From Haliclona indistincta (Eukaryota; Porifera; Demospongiae; Haplosclerida; Chalinidae): 64,000 nt of DNA. Positions 1-10,807 of this stretch are shown piece by piece. Below the pieces are notes generated by a model that saw only the letters and a program-made list of their open reading frames with translations, had not been told where the DNA came from and made no database searches. A program made the position numbers and the translations under genes. Location of the stretch: positions 3,282,657 through 3,346,656 of the forward strand of contig OZ024789.1 of the NCBI GenBank assembly GCA_964017065.1. Reading direction: 5' to 3'. Each line of letters begins with the position of its first letter. The first letter of the stretch is position 1.

Positions 1-171
1 ACAAGTTTGTCTATTGGCTAGCAATGTCAAGATACGTTGGAACAAACCCAAACTCAAGTATGCAGTACTTCAACTATTATATTTAACGATGCATTTGATA
101 AGAAACTGCAATCCTTGTCTAAAAAAAAGTTCTGACGGCAAATATAACACACACATGACTATGACTATGAC

Positions 172-1400
172 TATTAGGGAGGCACGGTAGTGACTCCCTA
201 TGTAGGGATGAACGAGAAAACAAGATGGCGGCTACATACAATGTATTAGCGTTCAAACGCTGATATTTCGCCTGGTGTTGAATTTTATACGTCTTTAGAC
301 ACTTAGATCTGCTCTCTGGCGTTGCCCCATCTTACAGTAGCAAGGAGATTGCTCGAAATTGTTACTAAAGTGACGAACCTGGAAACGGTGAAAATCGAGT
401 TTCGTCATCTTCGTTTTCTTCTTCTTTCTTTCTTCTTTCTTTCTTCCACTCGCCTAGCGCCTTTACGCGAGCAGTGCCGAGACAAAAACATCCACGAACA
501 GTCATGAAATTCTCCTGGCATGTGCCTTTTGAGCTTTGCTTTTAGCGTAACGGTGATCTAAGTTCCGCGATTTCTCGATCGTGATCCATTGTCAGCTTAG
601 TGTTAAACGCCATTATTGTGATTGCGCAATACGCACGTGACCAAGCAATGGGCAGCGCACGTGACCAAGCAGCTAAAGTATCGCTGCGCCGTGTGGATCA
701 CTATCACGGAGAACACACACCCGGCATATGTCTGGAGTCTTCGAAGAACGGTAAGCTCGTGTAGGATCGCCATTCTGCACTTGCCAGATGATTATAACCG
801 CCGTATAGGTCTACAAACAAGTGTGGGCGGGGCTCGTATGCACTGCATGCATGCGTAGGCGACCAGGCAGACCTGATACGTACAGCTTAACAATTTTAGC
901 TACAAGCTTAAGAAAAGCCCTCAACAACAGGAATACTAAACTAAACAAAGACTTCTCCGTACATGCATGATATTGAACTACACTTCACTAAAAAAGAAAA
1001 AGGACACAAACAAGAAATTAAAAAGATTTCTATCGAAATCAAAAGGATGTAGTGATGAAGAAATCTACCACTGGTTCACAATGTAAACCAACAAGGAACA
1101 AACATAGAATGGTAACACAATTGACTTGCTAACAGACTATAGATCCCTACATCAGTGGCTGTACATAAGATCAATATTTTGTCACAAGCTGAATTCTATT
1201 CAAAGTGTCAGTCAACAGTAAATAGCTTAACTAGCTATAGTCTGGCCACAGCAGCCACTGATGTAGGGATCTATAGTCTGTTAGCAAGTCAATCGTGTTA
1301 CCATTCTATGCTTGTTCCTTGTTGGTTTACATTGTGAACCAGTGGTAGATTTCTTCATCACTACATCCTTTTGATTTCAATATAAATCTTTTTAATTTCT
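172..1400 (+). mobile_element. Composite foldback element, copy 1
   Basis: This is one of five copies of a non-coding repeat. It begins with TATTAGGGAG and a short palindrome (AGGGAGGCAC...GTGACTCCCT). Next comes an AAGATGGCGGC motif, a pyrimidine microsatellite (TTTC-type, about 415-448), two units of a GCGCACGTGACCAAGCA minisatellite, and a terminal foldback. The foldback arms are about 1015-1160 and 1255-1400, reverse complements that start and end in AAAAAGATTTCTATCG-type sequence. I see no transposase, so it is probably a non-autonomous element. The family is not recognised. The other copies are at 14334, 22949, 27785 (reverse) and 29354. Confidence 0.8.
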
Positions 1401-1808
1401 TGTAATAAATTGTCATTACTAGGAAAAGAAAGACTAATCATGTTAATTTGCTGTTTTTACTATAACAAACAATTATTGTTCTCTGATATCCTCGCTAGTT
1501 TTCATAACATCAACATATGAACATGTTTAGTGATGTGCCCTCTTCACCACAGCACAATGACACTTTAATCTACATACTAATACAACAATGTGGTCATTTT
1601 TGGTGCTGAATAGATTCTCTTATACTAGCCATAGCATGAAAAGGTTTTACGGTTAACAGACACAATAAGTGATTTCAAAACCAGGTCACGAAATGGTATG
1701 TCTATATTGTAGCTTACAATAATTATAGTTCGAGCTAAGTTTGATTAAAGCTTGATGAAATATTTCTGAAGTATATCATAAATTACATGATGAAAATGTA
1801 GGCAATAT
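1401..1808. other. Gene-free stretch; relic of a transporter 3' flank
   Basis: No gene is visible. Around 1450-1530 the text (a run containing AACAATTATTGTTCTCTGATATCC) resembles the downstream flanks of the transporter genes at 10930-10990 and 7170-7215. A lost array member may therefore once have lain to the left of here. Confidence 0.4.
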
Positions 1809-3018
1809 ACAGTGTTCCACACGAAGAGAGTAGAAAAATAGTTTTTGCACATTTTGCTTCATATCTCAGTAACTAATGATCCTACTGGCATGTTGCATGT
1901 ATCAGAATGATCCTCTATCCTTACTGAACACCCTGATTCATATGGCTTCAAGTCACGTGACACGGGCGTGGCACAACATGGCGGGATATCGGACCCTCTG
2001 GAAGGACAACCTTTAGGAGAGAACTTTTGAATTACTGGTAGTTAAGATTTCTTAACGCTGCATTAAAACCCTCACCCAGGGCGCCTACCTGTGGGCTGAG
2101 TGTTTTGCCTTAACTTTCATTAGTTCGGCGTCAGGGAGCAAATAATAGCGTCCTCGACCGACCAAAAGCTTTAGGACGGGAAATCCGATTCTCTGGTAGT
2201 TAAGGTCCAAGATTAGGAAATTGTATTGCCAATACATTCATCTTTAATTTAGAACTTGCGCAGAGTTTGTAGAAATACGCACATCGACAAACGCGACTGT
2301 TCTCTGCTGGAGAGCTGTTATCTGACCGCCATCTTGCTAGTTTAATGGATTTTTGTGATGTCACGCATAATAAATATTATCATACAATGAGTCATAACTA
2401 ATAAAAAATACATTGAATCGGTTAAGTAGTTATGACTCATCACTGGTTAATAACCAACGTGTGACATCACAAAAATCCATTAACTAGCAAGATGGCGGTC
2501 AGAAAACAGCTCTCACCAGCAGAGAACAGTCGCGTTTGTCGATGTGCGTATTTCTACAGACTCTGCGCAAGTTCTAAATTAAAGATGAATGTATTGGCAA
2601 TACAATTTCCTAATCTTGGACCTTAACTACCAGAGAATCGGATTTCCCGTCCTAAAGCTTTTGGTCGGTCGAGGACGCTATTATTTGCTCCCTGACGCCG
2701 AACTAATGAAAGTTAAGGCAAAACACTCAGCCCACAGGTAGGCGCCCTGGGTGAGGGTTTTAATGCAGCGTTAAGAAATCTTAACTACCAGTAATTCAAA
2801 AGTTCTCTCCTAAAGGTTGTCCTTTCAGAGGGTCAAGATATCCCGCCATGTTGTGCCACGCCCGTGTCACGTGACTTGAAGCCATATGAATCAGGGTGTT
2901 CAGTAAGGATAGAGGATCATTCTGATACATGCAACATACCAGTAGGATCATTAGTTACTGAGATATGAAGCAAAATGTGCAAAAACTATTTTTCTACTCT
3001 CTTCATGTGGAACACTGT
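1809..3018. repeat. Large near-palindrome (foldback) with ~590-base arms
   Basis: The left arm is about 1809-2402 and the right arm about 2428-3018. They are reverse complements with only scattered differences, around a short unpaired centre. The outermost paired bases are ACAGTGTTCCAC on the left and GTGGAACACTGT on the right. Each arm carries a CACGTGAC site and an AAGATGGCGG-type motif. No coding potential was seen. It could be a long-TIR MITE, a foldback element or an inverted duplication; I saw no clear target-site duplication. Confidence 0.85.
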
Positions 3019-3326
3019 AGGATATATCATCAAACAACCACTACAAGACATACAGGAGCTAGGAAGAGCACATAATAGAAACTGCACTAATGAGCTGTCC
3101 AGTAGATATGTATGTATAAGATCAATGAGATACGCTTATAATCTACACTTAAAATTACACTCGGGTTGTGAGTTTAGTAACTACCAATCATATACCACAC
3201 ATAATTCTAAGAAAAGATAACCATCACAAGTACTTTACCAAAGAAAGTCCTTCAACAGCAAAAATACATCTAAACCAACAAAGGAAACAATTCAAACTTG
3301 TGTTCAAAGTAAAACTGTCGGCAATC

Positions 3327-3640
3327 ATGGCTAAATGCTGTTACTACCAGTTCTTTCACGAGGCACTGCCTTAGTGTTGCTCATGAGTGGTCTACTGTAT
3401 GCAGTACACTGTTTTTTGAGTGCAGCTATTGCTCTTAGTCTTCACGAAAAGTTTGAAAGAGCATTGGAATAAAGCACATGTCGCTTACAGGATACTGCTA
3501 CCTGTGATAGGCTGGATAGCTGACTCATGGCTTGGACGATATCGAGCTATTGTTGTTGGACTGGTCTTGTCTTCGACAACTGTTCTAACAACACAAGCAG
3601 GTTTTGTAATGCTGCAATGCAATTTGACTGGATTTTAATA
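3327..3640 (+). pseudogene. POT-like transporter, 5' fragment
   Basis: The reading starts MAKCCYYQFF at 3327, as in the intact copies at 4737 and 8716. It carries recognisable MSGLLYAVH and GWIADSWLGRYRAIVVGLVLS segments (transmembrane helices 1-2 and the family signature). A two-base loss near 3357 (TTTCACGAGG against TTTTCTCGAGG elsewhere) and a further slip near 3470 break the frame. Homology stops near 3640, after which comes an unrelated duplicated segment. It is a dead 5' fragment of the array. Confidence 0.85.
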
Positions 3641-3800
3641 TACTGTAGGACTCCTTGAGCTCAGCAAACGCATACAGGGTGTGTGACTAGCGATGGGTCG
3701 TGGCGGCTCCACGTGGACGGGCATAGTGGACATCGACATGATCTGCCAACACATTATAGTAGCATTGCCAGACCCCTATACAGCAGGCACTTGTAGAAAA
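3641..3800 (+). pseudogene. Degenerate exon-like segment, copy 1
   Basis: This stretch is clearly homologous to 8200-8385 but carries stops and indels (for example GTGTGACTAG where the other copy reads GTGCTTGGCTAAG). The parent protein is not recognised. It travels with the upstream flank of transporter genes, so it was probably duplicated along with them. Confidence 0.4.
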
Positions 3801-3820
3801 ATAAAATCACATATTAACTG

Positions 3821-4426
3821 TTAACCCTTTAACCCCTAATGACGCCTTTAGGCGTCATAATTAGTACCACCCACATTGGACATCATAAATAGTGTGTAGA
3901 GTGCCTCAGAAATCTCAAATTAAGCCAAAGTGTAGAATGGGAATTTTCCTAAAAAAAAACAAAATTGTTTCTCGCGCTTATTCAACTAAAACATTACTGT
4001 AACCGAAGATTGACATAGGCTTGTATTCCTTAGGGTGGAACCGAAAGGCGCTTGGCGCAGGGAAAATGTTTTGCATTTTTGTGGCTTCACGATGCCCGGA
4101 AACGCACACTTTGCATTGATTATGGTCTAAACTGTCCTGTTTGCTCACCTGGACACCACCAGGTTTTTGTATCATTCACCATGGCTAGACGAAGACCAAA
4201 ATCAGCTGAAAAATGACGAGGCAGCAACACTTAAGTGGCTTCAGTTCCGAAGTGGGAGTGGCCAACTTGGAGTTTAGCACATGGTCGTAAAATTTTATAT
4301 ACCAGGAGAAGAGGGTGCTAGTTTGGAACAGCTAGCGTACGGGATGCTGGAGAAAATTGCAAGACAAACTACCAGTTTAGACCAGGTCAAAATTTGGACG
4401 AAATAATTCAGCAATTAAAGGGTTAA
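3821..4426. mobile_element. TTAA-flanked MITE, copy 1 (piggyBac-like ends)
   Basis: The 606-base element is bounded by TTAACCCTTTAA and its inverted form TTAAAGGGTTAA, so TTAA flanks short inverted termini that start CCC. This is the hallmark of piggyBac-type elements (established knowledge). It is the reverse orientation of the copies at 20101-20700 and 53554-54162. It has no transposase and is non-autonomous. The family name is inferred from the ends only. Confidence 0.75.
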
Positions 4427-4736
4427 AACACAATGTGTACCAAGAAAGACTACTGAGGATTGGTATTGACTGTATGAAGTATTCAATTGAGCATAAGAAG
4501 CTGAGTATCATATTCTGTAGTACAACTTGCTTCGTATAAAATTACACTCAGGTTGTGAGTTTAGTAACTACTACTCACAGTAATCCAACACAGATTAACA
4601 TCACAATACTTCCTCAAGGAAATTCCCTTAACAGCAAAAAAACATCTAAACCATCAAAGGAAACGATATAATATAAGCAGCTAAATTCATGCAAGAGCAG
4701 TTTCAGACGTGTGTTCATGTGGAAATTTCAGAAATC
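4427..4736 (+). promoter_or_regulatory. Duplicated 5' flank of transporter gene
   Basis: This stretch is nearly identical to 8400-8715, immediately upstream of the next transporter. It probably contains the promoter and 5' UTR. I cannot identify a TATA box or initiator with confidence. The duplication itself is seen directly; the promoter role is inferred. Confidence 0.5.
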
Positions 4737-6293
4737 ATGGCTAAATTCTGTTACTACCAGTTCTTTTCTCGAGGCACTGCCTTAGTGTTGGTCATGAGTG
4801 GTCTACTGTATGCAGTACACTGGTTACTATATTCATCCATTGCATTAATTCTTCCTGATGAGTATGAAAGGCCTTCGAACTATGTACATGTTGTCTTCTG
4901 GGTATTGCTACCTGTGACAGGCTGGATAGCTGAGTCATGGCTTGGACGATATCGAGCTATTGTTGTTGGACTGGTCTTGTCTTTGGTAACTGTTCTAATA
5001 GCACAGGTTGGTTTCGCAATGCTACAGTTTGAATGGACTCCAATTCCAGCAATTACACTGCTCTTCACGGGTTTCTTGGTAGGCACATTTGGCATTGGGG
5101 GTTTCTATACTATCATGCTACCATTTGCTCTTGACCAAATGATAGGAGCATCAGCTGAGCAGCTCAGTGCTGCAGTACAGTGGTACTATTGGGGCCTTGG
5201 TATTGGAGACTTGTTGAAAGAAATACTAAAGTATGTTCCAATCCCAAACCAGCTCCAACACATGGAAATTCTTCCAGTGTTCTACCTCACTTTAGCCACT
5301 CTATGTTTCTCAGCTGTTCTGATAATGGACTGCCTGTATCACAAGTGGCTAGACACTAACAACAAAACTGGCAATCCCATCAAGCTGATCTTTCAAGTGC
5401 TCAACTATGCTCGAAAGAACAAGTGCCCTCGACTTCGCAGTGCATTGACATACATTGATGAGGAACACCCTTCACGTCTTGACTTTGGGAAGCACAAGTT
5501 TGGAGGACCATTCACAGAAGAAGAGGTGGAGGATGTCAAGACAATCTTTCGTCTCACACCATTAATAGTGCTACCATATGGAGTGATTTTCTTCTGCGAG
5601 TTCGCAATCAGTCCTATCTTATTTAAAACTAATACTTACGAGAGCCCACCTTCACTAATAAATATTGCTATCACTATTAATATTACGGCATTGGCTTTCG
5701 TCTTAATTCCAGTGTATCGCTTCATTGTCTATCCTTTAGTTCGCAAGTGTATTCCAAGCTTGTTAAAAATGACAGGTGCAGGTCTGGTTTTGTGTTTTGT
5801 TGGCACAGTAATATTCACAGTCATATTCGGTGTTGAACATTTCTCAGAACAATCCCACAACATCACAATGCCTGATACTCCTCAAATGTCACTTTACTGG
5901 GTAGTAGTTGTAGAGTTTTTAAATGGACTAGGCACAGGAATGGCAGTGATGTATTCTATTGAGTTTACTATGGCTCAGACTCCAAACAGAATGAGAGGAA
6001 TAATGATGGGAGTAGTGCTGTTTACAATCGGCTGGAGCACTGTTGGTAGTCATTTTTTTACTGGAATATTGAACAAGTACAGTATTATGTTCTATCTTTA
6101 CTTAGCTCTACCTCTACCAGCAATGCTGATACTAATCACAATATTCTTTATTGTTGCCAAGCGATACAAGCTGAGAGAGAGGGAGAGGCACGTCAACATA
6201 CAGGCCATAGTGGAGGAACATTACGAGAGATACTTTGACCAGGAGGAGGAGTACATGAGAGAAAAAGAACTATTATTTTCAATAAGATCATAG
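4737..6293 (+). CDS. POT/PTR2-family (SLC15-like) transporter 1, intact
   Basis: This is a predicted 12-helix proton-coupled oligopeptide transporter relative of 518 residues, in one exon. Visible landmarks are SRGTALVLVMSGLLYA in helix 1 and GWIAESWLGRYRAIVVG, which matches the POT signature with E for the usual D. Further along are MLPFALDQMIG, the central cytosolic loop (HKWLDTNNKTGNP to GGPFTEEEVEDVK), the helix-10 motif EFTMAQTPNRMRG and a charged C-terminal tail (RYKLRERERHVN) ending SIRS. The start is placed at MAKFCYY because every paralogue begins there; an upstream in-frame Met at 4689 would add 16 residues. The canonical POT ExxER proton-coupling motif of helix 1 is absent, so substrate and coupling are uncertain. 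An AATAAA lies shortly downstream (about 6359). It is probably a plasma- or lysosomal-membrane protein, which is inference. Confidence 0.88.
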   Translation: MAKFCYYQFFSRGTALVLVMSGLLYAVHWLLYSSIALILPDEYERPSNYVHVVFWVLLPVTGWIAESWLGRYRAIVVGLVLSLVTVLIAQVGFAMLQFEWTPIPAITLLFTGFLVGTFGIGGFYTIMLPFALDQMIGASAEQLSAAVQWYYWGLGIGDLLKEILKYVPIPNQLQHMEILPVFYLTLATLCFSAVLIMDCLYHKWLDTNNKTGNPIKLIFQVLNYARKNKCPRLRSALTYIDEEHPSRLDFGKHKFGGPFTEEEVEDVKTIFRLTPLIVLPYGVIFFCEFAISPILFKTNTYESPPSLINIAITINITALAFVLIPVYRFIVYPLVRKCIPSLLKMTGAGLVLCFVGTVIFTVIFGVEHFSEQSHNITMPDTPQMSLYWVVVVEFLNGLGTGMAVMYSIEFTMAQTPNRMRGIMMGVVLFTIGWSTVGSHFFTGILNKYSIMFYLYLALPLPAMLILITIFFIVAKRYKLRERERHVNIQAIVEEHYERYFDQEEEYMREKELLFSIRS

Positions 6294-8134
6294 CAAAGAA
6301 ACTTTGTATAAGAATTTAATGTCAAAACAGTTGCACTAAACTTGTCAGAACAGTAGTAAATAAAAGAAGCATTTATTTCCTGTTTTCCTGATTTTGTTAT
6401 TGATCACTTTTGTGATTTAATTCCGAACATGATGGTTGATGGTAAACGAGCTTTAATTATTTGTTCTCAACTCCTGATCCTAAAGGATACCAACTGCAGC
6501 ATACATACTTTCAGTCAAGGTTGTATGCAAATATATTTTTAGCTTGATGTCAGTAGCTCACCTCACATGTGGTATAGGCTAGCATCATCTAATCACAAGG
6601 TACCAATGTATGAATGATGCTTTAACGTTGAACCTTTCCTAGACTGACTGCTCGGCCTCAAGAAGAGGTTAAGGGGTTAATCAGTGCGATCGACAACTTG
6701 AAATTAAACGTACATGTACCAAAAACAATGCAGTGTATAAAGATTTATATACACACGCTGAAGCTATATATTTAGATTACCGAACTATTGCTGCGCTTTT
6801 CAAAACATTCTTGTAAAAATATTGGCGGATTTCCTCAACATTCTGAGTATTTGGGACTTGAAAAGAAGTCAAAAGGTTTGATCTTGTTAAAAGTAGATGT
6901 TGAAGACAAACAGGTGAGTTCACAAGTACCAGAGAACTAGTAGTAATACACAACATGAATGATACAAGAACAAGATGATGCTGGACTACTAAGATTAAAG
7001 AACTGTTAAAACACACACGAACTACAAGCCGCTGCTGTTTGTACAACACAAACTACAAGCTGTGTTTCAGCTCCAAGAAGAGCTAGGATTTTGCAGTAGG
7101 CACTGCTGCACAATACTAATCACTACAATTAGCCGTTATACCTTTTAAAAATAATTTAGTATAACAAATATTTCATTCTGATATGCTGCCTCGTCTTCAT
7201 ATACCAACAAGTCTAGTGATCTTCCTCTACAGTAGAGCACGATGATATTGTACTGACACATGTACACTAATCTGGTCATTTTCATTACTGATTTGATAAA
7301 ACAAGAAAGGTTTTCACTGTTGATAGACACAATGTAGTGATTTCAAATACAGGAACACTATCTATACTGCAGCATACAATAGTTTCAGCAATTAAACTAG
7401 ACAGCCGATATGTTTTTATACAAAATAGAGCTTGTGTGTCAGTAGGTACCTCACAAGTGGTATAGGCTATCAACTAAACACAAAGTACACACAAATAATG
7501 CAGTGATCTTCAATCTGTAAATTGTAATACTAACGTACAAATGGTACAATAAACGTTTAAAAAGATTGTGCCTAGTTTTGACTGCAAAAAGATTTTTATA
7601 TTTATTTTTTTGGATAAAGACTACAGGCTATAAGATGACAAGGTGGGCAATATGACGTCAGGAGAGTATAAGGGGAAGGAGCGTTCTCGAAATTTGAGGT
7701 TTTTTGCTGGGCGCATAAGACGGTGATCATGGCTCTGGCTGAACGCTCACTTGTTTTAGCTGGAAACGGGCAGGATGAAGCGTGGATGAATGTATAGGTA
7801 GGAAATAGCGAGCCACAATGTGCAAAGAAAGGCCCAAGTTCCAAGTAGCAACAGTGCACGGTGGCGGACTTTAGACTTCGATATTACTATAGTGAATACG
7901 GCAGTTGAACGCTCATTCCTCTTATATGCTCCTGATGAGATATATTTCACCACACAGATTTTCCTGTTGTTAAATATAAATACCGTACAACCAGATATTT
8001 TAGTTAGGATTAAGTTGACCAAGTGACGAAAATTAATAAAGTATTTCAAAAATAATATTATTGAGCTTATATATTTTTTTTTCAGCAAAAAAATATCAAG
8101 TCTGTTCATTAGTGCAAGCACGTGCTACATGTAG
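6294..8134. other. Intergenic; duplicated flanks and a 'ghost' gene start
   Basis: The block 6300-7110 is homologous to 10811-11660, the 3' flank of one transporter plus the 5' flank of the next. At about 7050-7110 the transporter start region is recognisable (TTTCAGCTCCAAGAAG, then GGCACTGCTGC). It then jumps directly to sequence resembling a transporter 3' flank (about 7170-7215), so the gene body has been deleted. No gene is supported in 7215-8134. A short open stretch around 7728-7793 (reading MALAERSLVLAG) is too short to call. Confidence 0.5.
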
Positions 8135-8140
8135 CTTGAG

Positions 8141-8358
8141 TGGACGGCGTGGTGCGATCAACAACCGAATACAACCCATCGAAGGACGAAGGACAGTGGA
8201 TGGCATTTACACTTACTGTAGGACTCCTCGAGCTCAGCAAACACATACAGGGTGCTTGGCTAAGTGGTGGTTCATGGCGGCTCCACGTGGACGGCATAGT
8301 GAACATCGACATGCTCAGCCAACGCATTATAGTAGCATTGCCAACGCCCCTCGGCTAA
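8141..8358 (+). other. Exon-like ORF, copy 2 (unknown protein)
   Basis: This open stretch of about 72 codons follows a possible AG acceptor (8139-8140). It contains EGQWMAFTLTVGLLELSK and ends NIDMLSQRIIVALPTPLG-stop. I do not recognise the protein. The degenerate homologue at 3641-3800 shows it is part of a duplicated block. No convincing upstream exon was found, so it may be a stranded terminal exon. Confidence 0.3.
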
Positions 8359-8715
8359 AGCAGTCACTTGTAGAAAAATAAAATCGCATGATAGCTGTTA
8401 AAATACAGCGTGTACCAAGAAAGACTACTGAGGATTGGTATTGACTATATGAAATATTCAACTGAGCATAAGAAGCTGAGTATCATATTCTGTAGTACAA
8501 TTTGCTTCCTATAAATTGCACTCAGGTTGTGAGTTTAGTAACTACTACTCACATACCACATGTAATCCAACACAGATTAACATCACAATAATTCCTCAAA
8601 GAAAGTCCTTCAACAGCAAAAATACATCTAAATCATTAAAGGAAATGATATATTAGCAGCTAAATTCATGCAAGATCAGTTTTCAACGTCTCTTCATGTG
8701 GAAATTTGTGTAATC

Positions 8716-10320
8716 ATGGCTAAATGCTGTTACTACCAGTTTTTTTCTCGAGGCACTGCCTTAGTGTTGGTCATGAGTGGTCTACTGTATGCAGTACACT
8801 GGTTCTTATATGCATCCATTGCTTTAATTCTTCCTGATGAGTATGAAAGGCTTTCGGACTATGCACATGTTGTCTTCTGGGTATTGCTACCTGTGACAGG
8901 CTGGATAGCTGAATCATGGCTTGGACGATATCGAGCTATTGTTGTTGGACTGATCTTGTCTTTGGTAACTGTTCTAACAGCACAGGCTGGTTTTGTAATG
9001 CTACAATTTGAATGGACTCCAATTCCAGCATTTACACTGCTTGTCATAGGTTTGCTATTAGGCACATTTAGTATTGGCAGCTTCTATACTATTATGCTAC
9101 CATTCGCTCTTGACCAAATGATAGGAGCATCAGCTGAGCAGCTCAGTGCTGTAGTACAGTGGTACTGCTTGGGGGTTGGAGTTGGAGACTTGTTGGATAA
9201 AATACTACAGTATGTTCCAATCCCAAACCGGCTCCAACACATGGACATTCTTCCAGTGATCTACCTCACTTTAGCCACTCTATGTTTCTCAGCTGTTCTG
9301 ATAATGGACTGCCTTTACCACAAGTGGCTAGACACAAACAACAAAACTGGCAATCCCATCAAGCTGATCTTTCAAGTGCTCAACTATGCTCGAAAGAACA
9401 AGTGCCCTCGACTTCGCAGTGCATTGACATACATTGATGAGGAACACCCTTCACGTATTGACTTTGGGAAGTACAAGTTTGGAGGACCATTCACAGAAGA
9501 AGAGGTGGAGGATGTCAAGACTATCTTTAGTTTATTTCCAGTACTATTGGTGACATTTGGAGTAGCTTTCTTATGTGAGTTGGGACTCAGTCCTAACTTA
9601 TCAAAAAAGGCTTTCAAGTGCGTATATGTATCTAACATTACAGTTATGAATATCGATGCTCTGTGCTTTTTTCTGATCCCTGTCTATCGCTTTGTCGTGT
9701 ATCCTTTAGCTCGTAAGCATCTTCCAAGCTTATTGAAGATGATAGGGGTAGGTCTGATCTTGTTTTTGGTTAGCACCGTAGTAAATATAACAGCGTCTGC
9801 TACTATGCATTTTTTCGGATCATGCAATATCACAATGTCTGACACTCCTCAAGTATCCCAGTACTGGACACTAGTGATAGGCATCTTTAATGGACTTGGA
9901 GCAGTAGTGACAGTGATGTTTTTATTCGAGTTTACTATGGCTCAGACTCCAAACAGAATGAGAGGAATAATGATGGGACTGGTGATAGCTATAGTCGGCT
10001 GGAGCACTAACGGTAGTCCATTTTTTACTGGAATATTGAACAAGTTCATTCCAGAAAGAATTATGTTCTATGTTTATTTAGCACTACCTCCACTGGGAAT
10101 GCTGATACTCATTACAATATTCGTTATTGTTGCCAAGCGATACAAGCTGAGAGAGAGGGAGAGGCACGTCAACATACAAGCCATAGTAGAGGAACATTAT
10201 GAGAGATACTTTGACCAGGAGGAGGAGTACATGAGAGAAGAACAAGAAACCATATCAATGAACAGATTTCACGAAACCCTCGGCGTGTTGCACATTGTAG
10301 AGTTAGCTCCTTTATTTTAG
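8716..10320 (+). CDS. POT/PTR2-family transporter 2 with transposon-derived C-terminus
   Basis: The product is 534 residues, closely related to copy 1, starting MAKCCYYQFFSRGT. The signature GWIAESWLGRYRAIVVG, the central loop (here DFGKYKFGGPF) and EFTMAQTPNRMRG are all intact. After MREEQETIS the frame enters a 550-base inserted element and adds MNRFHETLGVLHIVELAPLF before a stop. Removing the insert (10258-10807) restores a tail ending ETISIRS, matching the SIRS end of copy 1. The transport core is therefore intact but the cytosolic tail and the native 3' UTR are altered. An upstream in-frame Met at 8668 is possible but not conserved in the family. Confidence 0.85.
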   Translation: MAKCCYYQFFSRGTALVLVMSGLLYAVHWFLYASIALILPDEYERLSDYAHVVFWVLLPVTGWIAESWLGRYRAIVVGLILSLVTVLTAQAGFVMLQFEWTPIPAFTLLVIGLLLGTFSIGSFYTIMLPFALDQMIGASAEQLSAVVQWYCLGVGVGDLLDKILQYVPIPNRLQHMDILPVIYLTLATLCFSAVLIMDCLYHKWLDTNNKTGNPIKLIFQVLNYARKNKCPRLRSALTYIDEEHPSRIDFGKYKFGGPFTEEEVEDVKTIFSLFPVLLVTFGVAFLCELGLSPNLSKKAFKCVYVSNITVMNIDALCFFLIPVYRFVVYPLARKHLPSLLKMIGVGLILFLVSTVVNITASATMHFFGSCNITMSDTPQVSQYWTLVIGIFNGLGAVVTVMFLFEFTMAQTPNRMRGIMMGLVIAIVGWSTNGSPFFTGILNKFIPERIMFYVYLALPPLGMLILITIFVIVAKRYKLRERERHVNIQAIVEEHYERYFDQEEEYMREEQETISMNRFHETLGVLHIVELAPLF

Positions 10321-10807
10321 TTTTGGTTTGCAGAAGGAGCTTTGCAGCTAAAGCCAACCTGCTTGCTATTGAAACTGCACTTCTAACGAGAAGACAGCAA
10401 AGTGCTGACCACAAGGACAAGGTGTGTCAAGTGGGCGTGACCGTGAACACTGAGTAGGTAGCCATTGCTCTTGGCTTCGATAGGCTTTTTCTTGAGATGT
10501 CTACGCACCCCCAGAGCTGTCCTGCTGTTTAGATGGAATCTACAAGTACCTAGGTAGTCAACTATGGGCGCGTTTGTTGTCAGAGAAGTCTAAGATGGTC
10601 GTCATGCAAGGTGAGCCAGCCATAACTCAAGAACGAAAGCACTTTAGCAAAATCCACGAGTCACATTGCAAGCCATTGTCGTGCTAAGCCTGTTCATACC
10701 TTTACCGAGTTTCAGAAGTGAGCGATGGTCTCTGCAGCTCATTGGACAGACAGAATGAGTGAATGACAAACTGAGTACCGTAACCCTCGCGCTTGCGCCG
10801 AGGGTTA
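10258..10807. mobile_element. 550-base non-autonomous element, copy 1
   Basis: The element is nearly identical to 12961-13509. Near its left end is ACCCTCGGCG and near its right end the inverse CGCCGAGGGT. The right end also forms a perfect small hairpin (AACCCTCG...CGAGGGTT). The related transporter at 6293 acts as an empty site: its TTCAATAAGATCATAG continues directly where this element interrupts. No target-site duplication is obvious. A subterminal hairpin without duplication is reminiscent of Helitron-like elements, but a CTRR terminus is not evident, so the class is undecided. Confidence 0.8.

Noticed and set aside
8109..8381. Overlapping open frames on both strands around the exon-like ORF
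   Set aside because: Only the frame with a duplicated homologue has any support; the others are shadows.
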